The notes: a model not told the origin generated them from the letters alone. Numbered from the stretch's first letter, positions 1 to 12,329 are shown. The stretch: DNA of 64,000 nt from Rhodospirillales bacterium URHD0017 (GCA_900110395.1 FODP01000005.1:58705-122704), one strand, 5' to 3'. A program made the numbers and translations.

Positions 1-2966
<2,966 letters not shown>

Positions 2967-2970
<4 letters not shown>

Positions 2971-4874
2971 ACGCCGCCAGCGGACTGCAGCCCGTGGTCA
3001 GGGACCTCGACAAGGTCAACATTCTGCTGATCGACGATCAGCCGGCGAAGCTCTTGAGCTACGAGGTGATTCTCGCCGAGCTGGGCGAGAACCTGATCAA
3101 GGCCAACTCGCCGCAGGAGGCGCTGGGCCTCCTGCTGAGCACCGACAACGTCGCCGTCGTGCTGATCGACGTGGTGATGCCGGGCATCGACGGCTTCCAG
3201 CTCGCCGCCATGATCCGCGATCATCCACGGTTCCAGCAGCTCGCCATCATCTTCGTCTCGGCCATCCAGGTCGGCGAGACCGACCATCTGCGCGGCTACG
3301 AGATCGGCGCCGTCGATTACGTCTCGGTGCCGGTCGTGCCCAAGGTGCTGCGCGCCAAGGTCCGGGTGTTCGTCGACCTCTATCGCAAGACCCGCCAGCT
3401 CGAGGCGCTGAACACCGAGCTCGAGGAGCGGGTCACGGCGCGCACTGCCGAGCTCGAGGCACAGAAGGAGCGCCTGCGCCTCAGCGAGGAGCGCCGCTCG
3501 ATCGCGCTTTCGGCGGGCGACATGGGGTCGTGGGAGGTCGATGTCGAGAGCGGCCGCATCGAATGGGACGACGGCCCCTACCGCATCTTCGACGTCGATC
3601 GGACGACCTTTCAGCCGACCGTGCCGCGCGTCGAGGCGATGATCCACCCCGACGACCGCGCCAGGAACTCGCTGTCAGCCATCCTCGAGGACGGACTGTC
3701 GCGCTTCCAGGTCGAGTTCCGCATCGTGCGGCCGAGCGGCGAAGTGCGCTGGTGCTACGGCGCCGGCATCATTTCGCGGGACGGTCAGGGCCGGCCGGTG
3801 CGCATGAACGGCGTCACCGTCGACATCACCGAGCGCAAGCGCGCCGAGGAGCGCCAGGTGCTGCTGGCGCGCGAGGTCGACCATCGCGCCAAGAACACGC
3901 TGGCCGTGGTGCTGTCGGTGCTGCGATTGACGCGTGCGCCCACCACCCAGGAGTTTGTCACCGCCGTCGAGGGCCGCGTGCATGCGCTCGCCGCCACGCA
4001 CAACCTCCTCTCCTCGACGCGCTGGGAGGGCGCGGACTTGCGCAAGATCGTCGAGGAGGAGATGGCCCCCTACCACGCCACGCACCGCCAGCGCGTGATC
4101 ACCGGGGGCCCGGCCGTGGTGCTGCTGCCGGCGACGGCGCAGGCCGTGGCGCTGGCGCTGCACGAGCTTGCCACCAACGCCGCCAAGTATGGCGCGCTGT
4201 CGACCGACACCGGCACGCTGACCGTGTGCTGGAAGGCCGGCGACGACGCCCTGATGCTCGACTGGATCGAGACCGGTGGTCCGCCGGCTGCCGAGCCGGC
4301 GCGTCTCGGCTTCGGCCTCACCATCGTGCGCTCCAGCATCGAGGCGCAGTTCCGCGGCGGCGTCAGCTACGACTGGCGGCCTGAAGGCCTGCGCTGCCAG
4401 CTGTCGATCCCTGCCGCCCAGATCGCCGCCGCCCCGACGCCCGAGGAAGTGCCGGCCGAGCCGCCGGCCGACGACCGGGTGCGCCGCAGCCTCGCCGGCA
4501 TGCGCCTGATGGTGGTCGAGGACGAGCTGTTGGTCAGCATGCTGCTTGAGGACATCCTGACCGATCTCGGCGCGGAGGTGGCAGGTCCCTACGGGCGCCT
4601 GGCCGATGGCCTGGCCGCCGCCAAGGTCGAGCGCTTCGACGGCGCCATCCTCGATCTCAACCTCGCCGGCCAGCAGGCCGAGCCGCTGGCCGATCTCCTG
4701 ATGGCGCGCGGCGTGCCGTTCGTCTTCATCACCGGCTACCAGCGCGACAGCATCGACCGGCGCTATGCCAACGTGCCGGTGCTTGCCAAGCCGATCGACG
4801 CTGCCGCCCTCGAGGGCGTGCTGCTCACCCTGCTGGGCGGCGAATCGCTGATGAGCGCGGCCGAGGGCGGTTAG
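2967..4874 (+). CDS. REC-PAS-HWE histidine kinase with C-terminal receiver domain
   Basis: An N-terminal receiver domain (LLIDDQPAKLLSYE, phospho-acceptor in LIDVVMPGIDGF) is followed by a short coiled coil and a PAS/PAC sensor. The kinase core is of the HWE/HisKA_2 type: the His box is EVDHRAKNTLAVVLSVLRL, the N box is LALHELATNAAKYGALS and a WIETGGP motif follows. A second receiver domain closes the protein (LMVVEDELLVSMLLEDIL, Asp in ILDLNLAG). HWE kinases are typical of alphaproteobacteria, where they often feed the general stress response. I chose the TTG at 2967, which overlaps the upstream TGA as TTGA; longer starts would lie inside the previous gene's REC domain. A GTG near 2994 is an alternative. 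Confidence 0.9.
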
Positions 4875-4883
4875 CCGACCGTT

Positions 4884-4950
4884 GTCATCCCGAGCGCAGC
4901 GAGGGACCTTTCTGCAGCCTTAAAGGCCCCTCGCTTCGCTCGGGGTGACA
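4884..4950. repeat. Intergenic palindrome of the GTCATCCCGAGCG type
   Basis: An imperfect inverted repeat begins GTCATCCCGAGCGCAGCGAG and ends with its complement CTCGCTTCGCTCGGGGTGAC. It fills most of the 93-base gap after the HWE kinase gene. Palindromes of this kind are common between genes in alphaproteobacteria. It could act as a transcription terminator or mRNA-stabilising hairpin, but there is no U-tract. Confidence 0.7.
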
Positions 4951-4967
4951 GATGCTAGAGTGGGCCA

Positions 4968-5870
4968 ATGTCCATCGTCCTCAGCGAGAACTTCCGCGCG
5001 CTCTTCTACGCGCCATTTTATGCCGCCTACGCGACCGGGGCGTTCCGCGACGCCGGCGTCGAGGTCGTGTTGCGGCCATCGCCCGATCCTCCCGCAGCCG
5101 CACGTGTCCTGCGCTCGGGTGAGGTCGACGTGATGTGGGGCGGCCCGCTGCGCGTGATGATCGTGCATGACAGCGAGCCCGATGCCGACCTGGTCTGCTT
5201 CGCCGACGTCGTGGCGCGCGATCCGTTCTTCGTGATCGGCGCCAGGCCGCGACCCGACTTCCGCCTGGCCGACCTCGCCAAGGTCAAGTTCGCCTCGGTG
5301 TCCGAAGTGCCGACGCCCTGGATCTGCCTGGCCGACGACCTGCGGCGCGCCGGCGTCGATCTCGACCGCCTCGATCGCATCTCGGGTCCGTCGATGGCCG
5401 ACAACGCCGCGGCGATCCGCGCCGGCACGCTCGAAGCAGCGCAACTCTTCCAGCCCTATGCCGAGGAGCTTCTGGCCTCGGGCGCGGGCCACCTCTGGTC
5501 CGCCGCCGCCACGCGCGGCCTCACCGCCTACACCACGCTGGTGACGCGCCGCGCCACGCTGGAACGCCGGGCCGACGATCTTTTCAGGATGACCCAGGGC
5601 CTGCACCGTACGCTCGGCTGGTTCGCCAAGACCCCAGCGGTCGAGATCGCCCGCCTGCTGAAAAGCTATTTCCCCGACGTCAGCGAAGCGATCTTCGCCG
5701 CCGCCATCGAGCGCTACCGCAAGCTCGGCCTGTGGGGTCCCGATCCGGTGATCCGCCGCGAAGGTTATGACCGCCTGCACGCCGCCATGCGCGCCTTCGG
5801 CACCCTCAAACGCGACATCCCCTACGAACTCTGCGTCGACACGAGTTTGGCCGAGCGCGCTAGGGCTTGA
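4968..5870 (+). CDS. NMT1/THI5-like substrate-binding protein, no signal peptide
   Basis: The protein has the SsuA/THI5-like periplasmic binding fold: an opening strand followed by FYAPFYAAYATGAFRDAGVEV, then a GEVDVMWGGPLRVM segment that lines the ligand cleft in this family. Relatives bind sulfonates, nitrate or pyrimidine precursors. The predicted start (ATG at 4968) gives no signal peptide, so either the true start was missed or the protein is cytoplasmic, as in THI5-type enzymes. No permease or ATPase gene adjoins it. Ligand is unknown. Confidence 0.72.
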   Translation: MSIVLSENFRALFYAPFYAAYATGAFRDAGVEVVLRPSPDPPAAARVLRSGEVDVMWGGPLRVMIVHDSEPDADLVCFADVVARDPFFVIGARPRPDFRLADLAKVKFASVSEVPTPWICLADDLRRAGVDLDRLDRISGPSMADNAAAIRAGTLEAAQLFQPYAEELLASGAGHLWSAAATRGLTAYTTLVTRRATLERRADDLFRMTQGLHRTLGWFAKTPAVEIARLLKSYFPDVSEAIFAAAIERYRKLGLWGPDPVIRREGYDRLHAAMRAFGTLKRDIPYELCVDTSLAERARA

Positions 5871-5875
5871 TCATC

Positions 5876-5910
5876 GCTGGGAGCGCGCCACTCCGTAGCG
5901 CGCTCCCAGC
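5876..5910. terminator. Strong bidirectional terminator hairpin
   Basis: A perfect 13-bp inverted repeat (arms 5876-5888 and 5898-5910, loop of 9 bases) lies between the convergent binding-protein and phosphatase genes. It probably ends transcription from both sides. Confidence 0.75.
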
Positions 5911-5916
5911 AAAGAC

Positions 5917-7221
5917 CTAAGGCTTGATCGTCACGCAGCCCGGATCGATCGCCTCGTTGGCGATCGCCACAAAGCGCTCGAGCGGGCAGGCCTTATCGTG
6001 CGATTCGCGGTCGCACGCCGGCAGGTCGACCGCCACCATGCCGGGCGGATGCTCGAAGTCGAGAACCATCGACCGGCGCATCTGGTCCAGCGTCTGGGCG
6101 TAGTAGGCGAGCCGCACGTAGCGCCGGCCGGTGCGCGTGTCGCGTAAGAGCTCGAAGGCGAGCGCGCCGCCGGGCGAGGCCTCGTTGGGCTGGAAGCCCG
6201 GGATCCGCCAGCCGATGTTGAGCAGCCGCGACACGCTCGCGACGTTGGTGTCGTGGCCGACCAGCAGGCCAAGCCGCACCGGCTCGGCAAGCGACTGCAG
6301 GCCCGGGAACTTGTGGCCGTCCTGCAGGCTCATGACGATCTGTGCCATCAGGTTCGAACCATGCTGGCGGGCGATCGGCAGCGTCTTGTGCGCCAGGTCG
6401 AACTCGAGGCGGTGGATCTTGAGCAGGTTCTCGAGCTCGGCATCGCCCGACAGGCGGCCCCAGGCGACCTGCGAGGACGGCATGCCTTCGGCGCTTTCCA
6501 GCAGGAAGAGCTCGGCCGCAGTCGAGCCAATGCCGATCGGTCCGGAGATGGCGACCCCGCCGCGCGCCCCGACGCCGATCGCCGGCGGCTCCGACGGCAG
6601 GCCGCAATGGCGGTCCGCCGCCTGGCCGGGCGGACACAGGATCGCCTGCATCGCGCTGAGCTGCGGCGCGTATTCCTGCAGCGCCGAATCGAAGTTGCCG
6701 CCGATGCGCGCCAGCACGGCGGCGCGATTGGCGGCGAAATCCATCGGGCAGGACGGCGTCGGCTGCGGATGGAACAACGGATCGGGCACGGTGAGATCGT
6801 TCTGGTTGCGCAGCAGTGGATTGGCGCATCCGGGATACATGCCGTTCAACAGCGCCACCCCGGTGAGCCGCGTGCGCTGGTCGACGTCGGTCCACGCCGC
6901 GACGGTGTTGCGCGGCGGGCAGATCGACGCCTCCATCAGCCCGCGACCGCCGTACAGCACGCGGTAATAACCGCCCATCAGCCGCATCAGCTCGGCGCCA
7001 CGCGGCGTCAGGAAGCCGGGCGCAACGGGCCATATCGGCCACGGCGTGGCGACGTACCGGTCCATTTCCTCGTTGGCCTTGGTCGGCGAGCGTACGCCAT
7101 GGCGCGATAGCAGGATGGCCCGCTCCATCTGCCAGCCCGGCGGGATCGGCAGGAGCTGGGCAGCCGCAGGCTCGCCCAGCAGCAGGCCAAGGATGACGAC
7201 GACAAGAACGCGGATGCGCAT
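5917..7221 (-). CDS. Secreted histidine acid phosphatase (phytase / glucose-1-phosphatase family)
   Basis: The catalytic RHGVRSPT motif near residues 40-47 supplies the nucleophilic His, and GHDTN near residue 320 supplies the HD proton-donor motif. Together they mark the branch-2 histidine phosphatases (AppA phytase, Agp glucose-1-phosphatase). Residues 1-22 form a clear signal peptide ending in AAA-Q, so the enzyme should be periplasmic and release phosphate from organic esters. Several cysteines could form disulfides. A GGGGGAG ribosome-binding site precedes ATG 7221. Length (434 residues) is normal for the family. Confidence 0.92.
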   Translation of the reverse strand: MRIRVLVVVILGLLLGEPAAAQLLPIPPGWQMERAILLSRHGVRSPTKANEEMDRYVATPWPIWPVAPGFLTPRGAELMRLMGGYYRVLYGGRGLMEASICPPRNTVAAWTDVDQRTRLTGVALLNGMYPGCANPLLRNQNDLTVPDPLFHPQPTPSCPMDFAANRAAVLARIGGNFDSALQEYAPQLSAMQAILCPPGQAADRHCGLPSEPPAIGVGARGGVAISGPIGIGSTAAELFLLESAEGMPSSQVAWGRLSGDAELENLLKIHRLEFDLAHKTLPIARQHGSNLMAQIVMSLQDGHKFPGLQSLAEPVRLGLLVGHDTNVASVSRLLNIGWRIPGFQPNEASPGGALAFELLRDTRTGRRYVRLAYYAQTLDQMRRSMVLDFEHPPGMVAVDLPACDRESHDKACPLERFVAIANEAIDPGCVTIKP

Positions 7222-7282
7222 AGAACTCCCCCGAAGGGGACTATGCCGTCACCCGCGCTGAAGGCTCAAGTCGGATCGGCCC

Positions 7283-7582
7283 TCAACTCGGATCGGTCTG
7301 CCGCCGGCTCTGGTGCGCCGATTCGGCCGACGTGCCGGTGACTGGCGAGCGGCCCCGGCCGTCGTCGGCGTCGGAGGGTGCCACGGGGCGAACGGAGATC
7401 TGCAGCTCATGGGCTCCGATCAGGGCATCGATCGCGCGCTGCCGCTGCTCCTCGTTGGGCACCGACCCGCGGGCAACGACCATGCCGTGCTCGACCTCCA
7501 CGGCGAGGTTGCGCGCATCCACTCCCAAGGTCGTCAGGCGGTCCAGAAGCTTCTCGCGGATGGTCTCGTCGCGATTGTTCAT
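7283..7582 (-). CDS. Small BON-domain-like protein
   Basis: A 99-residue protein with N-terminal pattern DETIREKLLDRLTTLGVDA and EVEHGMVVARGSVPNEEQRQRA, which matches the BON fold: an amphipathic helix, then a strand, a Gly and an E-x-x-x-A helix. It lacks a visible signal peptide, so it is probably cytoplasmic; the last 30 residues are polar and disordered. A GGAGG site precedes ATG 7582; longer starts lack one. It is transcribed divergently from 7695. BON proteins usually bind membranes or act as small stress-associated modules. Confidence 0.65.
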   Translation of the reverse strand: MNNRDETIREKLLDRLTTLGVDARNLAVEVEHGMVVARGSVPNEEQRQRAIDALIGAHELQISVRPVAPSDADDGRGRSPVTGTSAESAHQSRRQTDPS

Positions 7583-7694
7583 CGGATCCTCCGGTGGTTC
7601 CCTCGATTCGAACGTCCGGAAGCGGAGATTGTTGCGGCCCCACGGCAGTTTGCCGGCATGGCCCGACCGCGGCCGTGATGTTACCTTCCACCCC

Positions 7695-8072
7695 ATGCCC
7701 GTCCATTGGACGATCTCCCATCCCCAACGGCTGGTCGTGGCCGTCGCCAAGGACCCGGTGACGGTGGCCGACTTCGAGCAGTATTTCGCCGGCGTCACAG
7801 CCGATGGCGGGATGGCGTACGGCAAGATCTTCGAGATCAGCCAGACGCCGATGGCGCTGTCCGAGGACAATCTCAAGGCGCTCGGCCAGCGCGTCATGTT
7901 CTACGCCCAGCACGGCCAGATCGGGCCGCTCGCCATCGTCGCCGCCACCGACGAGAGCTACGCGCAGGCCCGGATCTTCGCCGACGCCGCGACCGTCAGT
8001 CGGCCGTTGCAGATCTTCCGCGAGCTGCACGCCGCGCACCAATGGCTCGACGCGCAGGCAGCGTCACCTTAA
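7695..8072 (+). CDS. Conserved hypothetical, STAS/SpoIIAA-like small protein
   Basis: This 125-residue protein has no signal peptide or membrane segment. Its alternating strand/helix pattern, starting HWTISHPQRLVVAVAKDPVT and ending with a helix around HAAHQWL, looks like the STAS/SpoIIAA-like proteins common in alphaproteobacteria. I cannot name a partner or function. The ATG at 7695 was chosen because upstream codons overlap the divergent BON-like gene. The next gene starts 10 bases after its stop and is probably co-transcribed. Confidence 0.6.
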   Translation: MPVHWTISHPQRLVVAVAKDPVTVADFEQYFAGVTADGGMAYGKIFEISQTPMALSEDNLKALGQRVMFYAQHGQIGPLAIVAATDESYAQARIFADAATVSRPLQIFRELHAAHQWLDAQAASP

Positions 8073-8082
8073 GAAGGTCGCC

Positions 8083-8790
8083 GTGCTCGCCCTGCATGCG
8101 CCCACGCTGAATTTCATCGCTGTCCTGGTCACCGTCGTGGCGGCCGGGGTGTCGTTGCTCACCTGGTATCATCACCGCGAAGGGCCCGGCCTGCGCGGCT
8201 GGGCGCTCGCCCTGCTGCTGGGCAGCGCCGGCACCTTGCTGTTCGGCCTGCGCGGGCCGGACGCCTCGTTTCGCTTCATCCTGATCGGCGACGGGCTGTT
8301 CGTCGCGGGCTTCGCCACGATGTGGATGAGCATGCGGCGCTTCAACGATCCGGCGATGGGCGCCGAGCTCGCCGGGGTGATCGTCGCCGCCATCCTGATC
8401 GTGTTCATCGCCCTGTTCACGCTCGCTTGGCAGGTCGCGCCGATGGTGCGCGCCCAGTCGATCGTCTTCTCGCTGTTCGTCTTCATCCTGGCCTCACTCG
8501 CTGCCTGGGAGACATGGCGCGGCCGCCAGCTCGATGGCCTGCGCAGTCGGCCGATCGCGGCCGTGGCGCTGGCCGGTATCGCTTCCGCCCGGCTGGTGCG
8601 GGCGGCGATGGTGTTCGCCCAGGGCATGGGCATGCTCGAATCGGAGGTCAGCGTCATCGCCCAGGGCTATGCCCTCTATTTCACCACCGTCTGCATTCTC
8701 GTGGTGACGTTCGGCCTGGTGCTGATGGCGCACGAACGCTTCGAGCGAAAGAACGTGATCTCGACCGAGGCCGGTCGCGCCGCCGAATAG
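8083..8790 (+). CDS. Integral membrane protein, MASE-like sensor without output domain
   Basis: About six hydrophobic segments fill this 235-residue protein, connected by short polar loops (for example TWYHHREGPGLRGWALALLLG). The pattern resembles the membrane input regions of alphaproteobacterial GGDEF proteins, but no GGDEF, EAL or kinase domain follows, and the C terminus is a short polar tail. The GTG at 8083 follows an AAGAAGG ribosome-binding site that overlaps the end of the upstream gene, suggesting coupling. The function is unknown; a stand-alone sensor or a decayed cyclase are both possible. Confidence 0.6.
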   Translation: MLALHAPTLNFIAVLVTVVAAGVSLLTWYHHREGPGLRGWALALLLGSAGTLLFGLRGPDASFRFILIGDGLFVAGFATMWMSMRRFNDPAMGAELAGVIVAAILIVFIALFTLAWQVAPMVRAQSIVFSLFVFILASLAAWETWRGRQLDGLRSRPIAAVALAGIASARLVRAAMVFAQGMGMLESEVSVIAQGYALYFTTVCILVVTFGLVLMAHERFERKNVISTEAGRAAE

Positions 8791-8853
8791 CCGCCGATTC
8801 GCCGCTGTAACCGACCGATGCTAGGGTCATCAGCCAACCGACGGGGGTTTTTC

Positions 8854-9774
8854 ATGCGATCGATCTGGGCGGGCGTGTCATCGGCCCTGCTGGTGCTTTG
8901 GCTGATGGCGGCAGCGTGGGCGCAGAACGGACTGGAACGCTTCGAGAAGGAGCTGAAGCCGCAGTTCGAACTGAAGTCCTTGACCTATGCCAATGCCGCC
9001 CCGCTCGGCAATGCGGGCTTCGTGCTCAACGACGTCGTGGCCGTCATCCCGGCCAATGCCGCGACCGGCGACAAGGAGAGCACGGTCAAGATCCAGAAGG
9101 TGACCGTCGACGCCCTCGACTTCGATCGCATGAAGAAGGATTCGAAGGACGACGAGGCGCCGCGCTTCGCCAAGCTCAAGTTCGAAGGCATCACCGGCGA
9201 CGACGAGATGTTCGCCGCGCTGCAGCCCTACGGCGTGCCCAACGTGCCGTTCGACATCGCGCTCGACTACAGCCTCGACCCGGCGACCAAGGTGCTCGAC
9301 ATCAAGACGCTGGAGATCGCCATGCGCGGCCAGGCGAAGGTCGTGCTGTCGCTGCAGATGGACGGCGTCAGCGACAAGACCAGCGGCATGGCCGGCGCCA
9401 AGGACGACGCCCGCCTGCGCACCGCCTCGCTCACCATCGACGACACCGGCCTGCTCGCCAAGCTCCTGCCGGCATGGGCCAAGGAGGAAGGCGTGCCGCC
9501 CGAGGAACTGGTGCAGACCGCGCTGACGGGCATGGCCGCCTTCGCCGCCCAGCAGGGCCCCGACACCTTGAAGTCGCTCGACGCGGTGGCCTCTTTCATT
9601 GCCGACTGGAAGGCGCCCAAGGGGCCGCTGGCGCTGGGGCTGAAGCCGGCCAAGACCGCGGGCCTCTCCGATCTCGACAAGGTGGCGATGCCGGACGCGC
9701 TCACGACCGAATTCGGCTTCACGGCGACATATCCCGGGACCACGGCAGGGGCCGCCAAAGCAGGCCCCAAGTAG
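8854..9774 (+). CDS. Exported protein of unknown function
   Basis: Residues 1-24 form a signal peptide ending in AWA-Q. The mature part (about 280 residues) is rich in Lys, Asp and Ala and has repeated patterns of long amphipathic strands, such as VTVDALDFDRM and ASLTIDDTGLLAKL, reminiscent of periplasmic proteins with extended beta structure (a DUF2125-like relation is possible but unproven). ATG 8854 is preferred over the upstream ATG at 8818 because it places the signal peptide at the N terminus. The Bug receptor gene follows 29 bases downstream. Confidence 0.6.
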   Translation: MRSIWAGVSSALLVLWLMAAAWAQNGLERFEKELKPQFELKSLTYANAAPLGNAGFVLNDVVAVIPANAATGDKESTVKIQKVTVDALDFDRMKKDSKDDEAPRFAKLKFEGITGDDEMFAALQPYGVPNVPFDIALDYSLDPATKVLDIKTLEIAMRGQAKVVLSLQMDGVSDKTSGMAGAKDDARLRTASLTIDDTGLLAKLLPAWAKEEGVPPEELVQTALTGMAAFAAQQGPDTLKSLDAVASFIADWKAPKGPLALGLKPAKTAGLSDLDKVAMPDALTTEFGFTATYPGTTAGAAKAGPK

Positions 9775-9803
9775 GAAGAAGACAAGCAAGCAAGGGAGGA
9801 ACG

Positions 9804-10778
9804 ATGAAGCGGCGAACGCTGGTTGCTGCCGGCCTGATGCTGCCGGCGGTACGGCCGGTCCTGGCGCAGGAGACCTATCCGTCCAAGCCCGTCCAGATCT
9901 TCGTGCCCTTCCCGCCGGGCGGCGTCGCCGACATCACTGCCCGGCCGCTCGCCCATGTGATGGGCCGCCTGGTCAAGCAATCGGTCGTGGTGGTGAACAA
10001 GCCCGGCGCCGGCGGTTCGGTCGGCGCGGCGCAAGCCGCGCGCGCCACGCCCGACGGCTACACGCTGTTGCTGGCACTGTCGTCGATCTCGGTGCTGCCG
10101 GTCGCCGATCGCCTGCAGGGCCGGCCGGCGGCCTACGAGCTCGACCAGTTCGCGCCGGTCGCCCTGATCAGCGCCGATCCCACCGTTTTGGTGGTGCGCG
10201 CCGACGGTCCCTACAAGACGCTGAAGGACCTCGTCGACGCGGCCAAGGCCAAGCCCGGCACGATCAACTACGGCTCGTCGGGCGTGTACGGCACGCTGCA
10301 TGTGGCGATGGAGATCTTCGCCCAGGCCGCCGACATCAAACTGTTCCACATCCCCTATCAGGGCGGCGGCCCGGCCGTGGCGGCGCTGCTCGCCGGCCAG
10401 ATCGATGCGCTGGCCTCCGGACCGGCGCCGGCGATCGGCCAGATCAAGGCTGGCAAGATGCGCGCGCTCGCAGTGTGGGGCGACAAGCGCCTGGCGGCCA
10501 TGCCCGACGTGCCCAGCATGAAGGAGCTGGGCTACGACGCCACCTTCTACATCTGGTCGGGCCTGTTCGCGCCTTCGGCCACTCCCCAGCCGGTGATGAC
10601 GGCCCTGCGCGAGATCGTGAAGCGCACGGTCGAAGATCCCGAGTTCAAGGAAGCGATGGACAAGGTCGAGACGCCGATCGCCTATCTCGACGCGCCGCAG
10701 TTCAAGACCTTCCTCGACCGCGACGCCGAAAGGCTCAAGGTCGCCGTCGAGCGCATCGGCAAGGTGCCGGAGAACTGA
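9804..10778 (+). CDS. Tripartite tricarboxylate transporter (Bug family) receptor
   Basis: The protein has a signal peptide ending in VLA-Q and the Bug-family hallmarks: YPSKPVQIFVPFPPGGVADI, the NKPGAGGSVGA loop, NYGSSGVYGTLHVAME and a HIPYQGGGPAVAALLAGQID segment. Bug proteins bind carboxylates or related solutes in the periplasm. No TctA/TctB membrane genes are nearby, so it is an orphan receptor, common where the family has expanded. ATG 9804 follows AGGGAGGA. Length (324 residues) is typical. Confidence 0.93.
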   Translation: MKRRTLVAAGLMLPAVRPVLAQETYPSKPVQIFVPFPPGGVADITARPLAHVMGRLVKQSVVVVNKPGAGGSVGAAQAARATPDGYTLLLALSSISVLPVADRLQGRPAAYELDQFAPVALISADPTVLVVRADGPYKTLKDLVDAAKAKPGTINYGSSGVYGTLHVAMEIFAQAADIKLFHIPYQGGGPAVAALLAGQIDALASGPAPAIGQIKAGKMRALAVWGDKRLAAMPDVPSMKELGYDATFYIWSGLFAPSATPQPVMTALREIVKRTVEDPEFKEAMDKVETPIAYLDAPQFKTFLDRDAERLKVAVERIGKVPEN

Positions 10779-10807
10779 GCTGCGCTTCCTCTTCTCTTCG
10801 TCATGTT

Positions 10808-10853
10808 CCTCTCCCCACGCTAGGGGGAGAGGCCAGGTGAGGGGGAATCGACG
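10808..10853. repeat. Repeat family A, half copy
   Basis: The sequence contains a CCTCTCCCC...GGGGGAGAGG hairpin followed by GTGAGGGGGAATCGACG. The same module recurs in full inverted form at 33124-33240 and 58414-58513. Here only one half is present. It lies between convergent genes. Confidence 0.75.
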
Positions 10854-10888
10854 GAAGCATGAGAGGACAACGAGTCGAGTCGGCCGCT

Positions 10889-11476
10889 CTAATTCTGATA
10901 CGGCGTGCGCAGCCGCTGAATCTCGGCGTCGCTCGGCCGATACGCCGGAGCCGCTGGATCGAAGCGCGTCCAGCCCTCCCCGCGGTACGCGCCCCGCCGC
11001 TCGATCGGATCGATCGGCCGATGGCGGTTCACGATCTGCTGCACGAAGGCCGCGTTGTCGTCGGCGGTGCGCACGCTGACCAGGGTGCCGCCGCGGCGCA
11101 CGGCCTCACAGTAGACATGCGCCTCCTCCTCCGGCATGCCCGAGCTCACCAGCGCGCCGACCACGCCGCCGGTCACCGCACCGGCCGCGGCGCCCACCGC
11201 CGTCGCCGCCAGAGCACCCGCCGCGATCACCGGCCCCAGGCCCGGGATGGCGATGATGCCGAGCCCCGCCAGAAGGCCGGCGGTGCCGCCCAGGGCGGCG
11301 CCGACGCCGGCGCTGGGCGCCGCCGCCGACGGCTCCTCGAGGCGGGCGGTCTCGTCGCAGATGTACTTGTTGGCGATCAGGTTGATGTCCGAGCTCTTGA
11401 TGCCGGACGCTTCGAGGTCGGCCACGACCTGGCGGGCCTGGCCGTAGGTGTCATAAACGCGCGTGATGGTCTGCAT
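10889..11476 (-). CDS. General stress protein 17M-like, glycine-zipper protein
   Basis: The N terminus (TRVYDTYGQARQVVADLEASGI) matches the YflT/general-stress-17M fold that detects a residue pair between strand and helix. The central part (about residues 55-110) is a Gly/Ala-rich glycine-zipper stretch of membrane-spanning character, and the rest is polar and proline-containing. Such proteins are usually induced by general stress in soil bacteria. ATG 11476 is preceded by GGAGCA. There is no signal peptide. Confidence 0.75.
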   Translation of the reverse strand: MQTITRVYDTYGQARQVVADLEASGIKSSDINLIANKYICDETARLEEPSAAAPSAGVGAALGGTAGLLAGLGIIAIPGLGPVIAAGALAATAVGAAAGAVTGGVVGALVSSGMPEEEAHVYCEAVRRGGTLVSVRTADDNAAFVQQIVNRHRPIDPIERRGAYRGEGWTRFDPAAPAYRPSDAEIQRLRTPYQN

Positions 11477-11502
11477 AATCGGTTGCTCCTACTGACTGAC
11501 GA

Positions 11503-11960
11503 CTATTGACTGACGACGTTGCCCTTGAAGTCGACGGCGACCTTGGCAGCCTTGCCGTCCTTCATCGCGTTGCCGCGCCAGACACCGTCGCCGTCCTTGG
11601 CGAGCGACGACACGCTGGTGAATCCGGCGGCGACGATGCGATCCTTGGCCTGGGCTTCGGTGAAGCTGTTGGCGCCCTTCAGCGGCGCGCCGGGCTCCGG
11701 CGCCTTGGCCATGAAGATGTCGTTCTGGCAGGCCTTCATGAAGTCCTGCTGGGTGATGCGGCCGTCAACCGGCGCCACGGGGCGCGGACGCGATAGTAGG
11801 CGAGGTAGCGATCCGCCTCGGGTCCCACCAGCACGCCATCGCTGTTGCCGTCGGCGCTCTTCCACTCAGCCGCGCAATCGGTCTCCGACATCGCTGAAGC
11901 CGTTGCCGGCAGGACAGCGCAAGAGGCCACGAGCACGGCAAGTGCAGATTTTCTGCGCAT
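11503..11960 (-). pseudogene. Frameshifted exported EF-hand protein
   Basis: Two minus-strand reading frames join into one sensible protein only after a single-base shift. The first part (from ATG 11960) has a signal peptide ending in ASA-M and an EF-hand-like loop in WKSADGNSDGVLVGPEADRYL. After YYRVRA the reading continues in the other frame with VDGRITQQDFMKACQ, a second EF-hand-like helix, and ends near 11503 in a FTEAQAKDRIVAAGFT...AVDFKGNVVSQ segment resembling a PepSY-like domain. The break lies around 11770-11790 in a GC-rich run. It may be a real mutation or a sequencing error. Confidence 0.65.
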
Positions 11961-12094
11961 GGCTCGTCTCCATATCTCGTGGTCGGGCTGTCCCGGATGA
12001 ACGAGAACGCGGGCAACCCGTTCCATCAGGGGGCGTTCCTGGGATGGCAGCGTCCAATCCCGGGCGGTGTCGCAAAGCCATGGAGGGCCTAGCG

Positions 12095-12262
12095 ATGAAC
12101 GATCCCAAGGACCGCAACCCGCAGCAGTCCCCGCAGGACCGTGACCAGCAGCAGCGTGAGCGCCAACAGCGCCAGCAGCAGCAGCGCCAGAAGCAGCAAC
12201 CTAACCAACAGCCCAATCAGCAGCCGAGCCAGAAGCCCAATCCGCAACAGATGGATGAATAG
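12095..12262 (+). CDS. Gln-rich low-complexity mini-protein
   Basis: A 55-residue reading frame begins MNDPKDRNPQQSPQDRDQ and is nearly half Gln, with Arg in the middle and PNQQP units near the end. It has a convincing GGAGGG site 8 bases before ATG 12095, and a stem-loop terminator follows at 12284. Hence it is probably a real gene encoding an intrinsically disordered, basic, cytoplasmic peptide. I do not recognise a family; relatives may be found only by composition. Confidence 0.55.
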   Translation: MNDPKDRNPQQSPQDRDQQQRERQQRQQQQRQKQQPNQQPNQQPSQKPNPQQMDE

Positions 12263-12283
12263 GGCCTGTCCTGAGCACGAGGG

Positions 12284-12313
12284 GAATGCCCGCCAAACGG
12301 CGGGCATTCCTTT
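12284..12313 (+). terminator. Stem-loop terminator
   Basis: An 11-bp perfect stem (GAATGCCCGCC / GGCGGGCATTC) with a 4-base loop is followed by CTTTA. It separates the Gln-rich and Pro-rich mini-genes. Confidence 0.7.
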
Positions 12314-12329
12314 ATCCAGGGAGAGCAAC

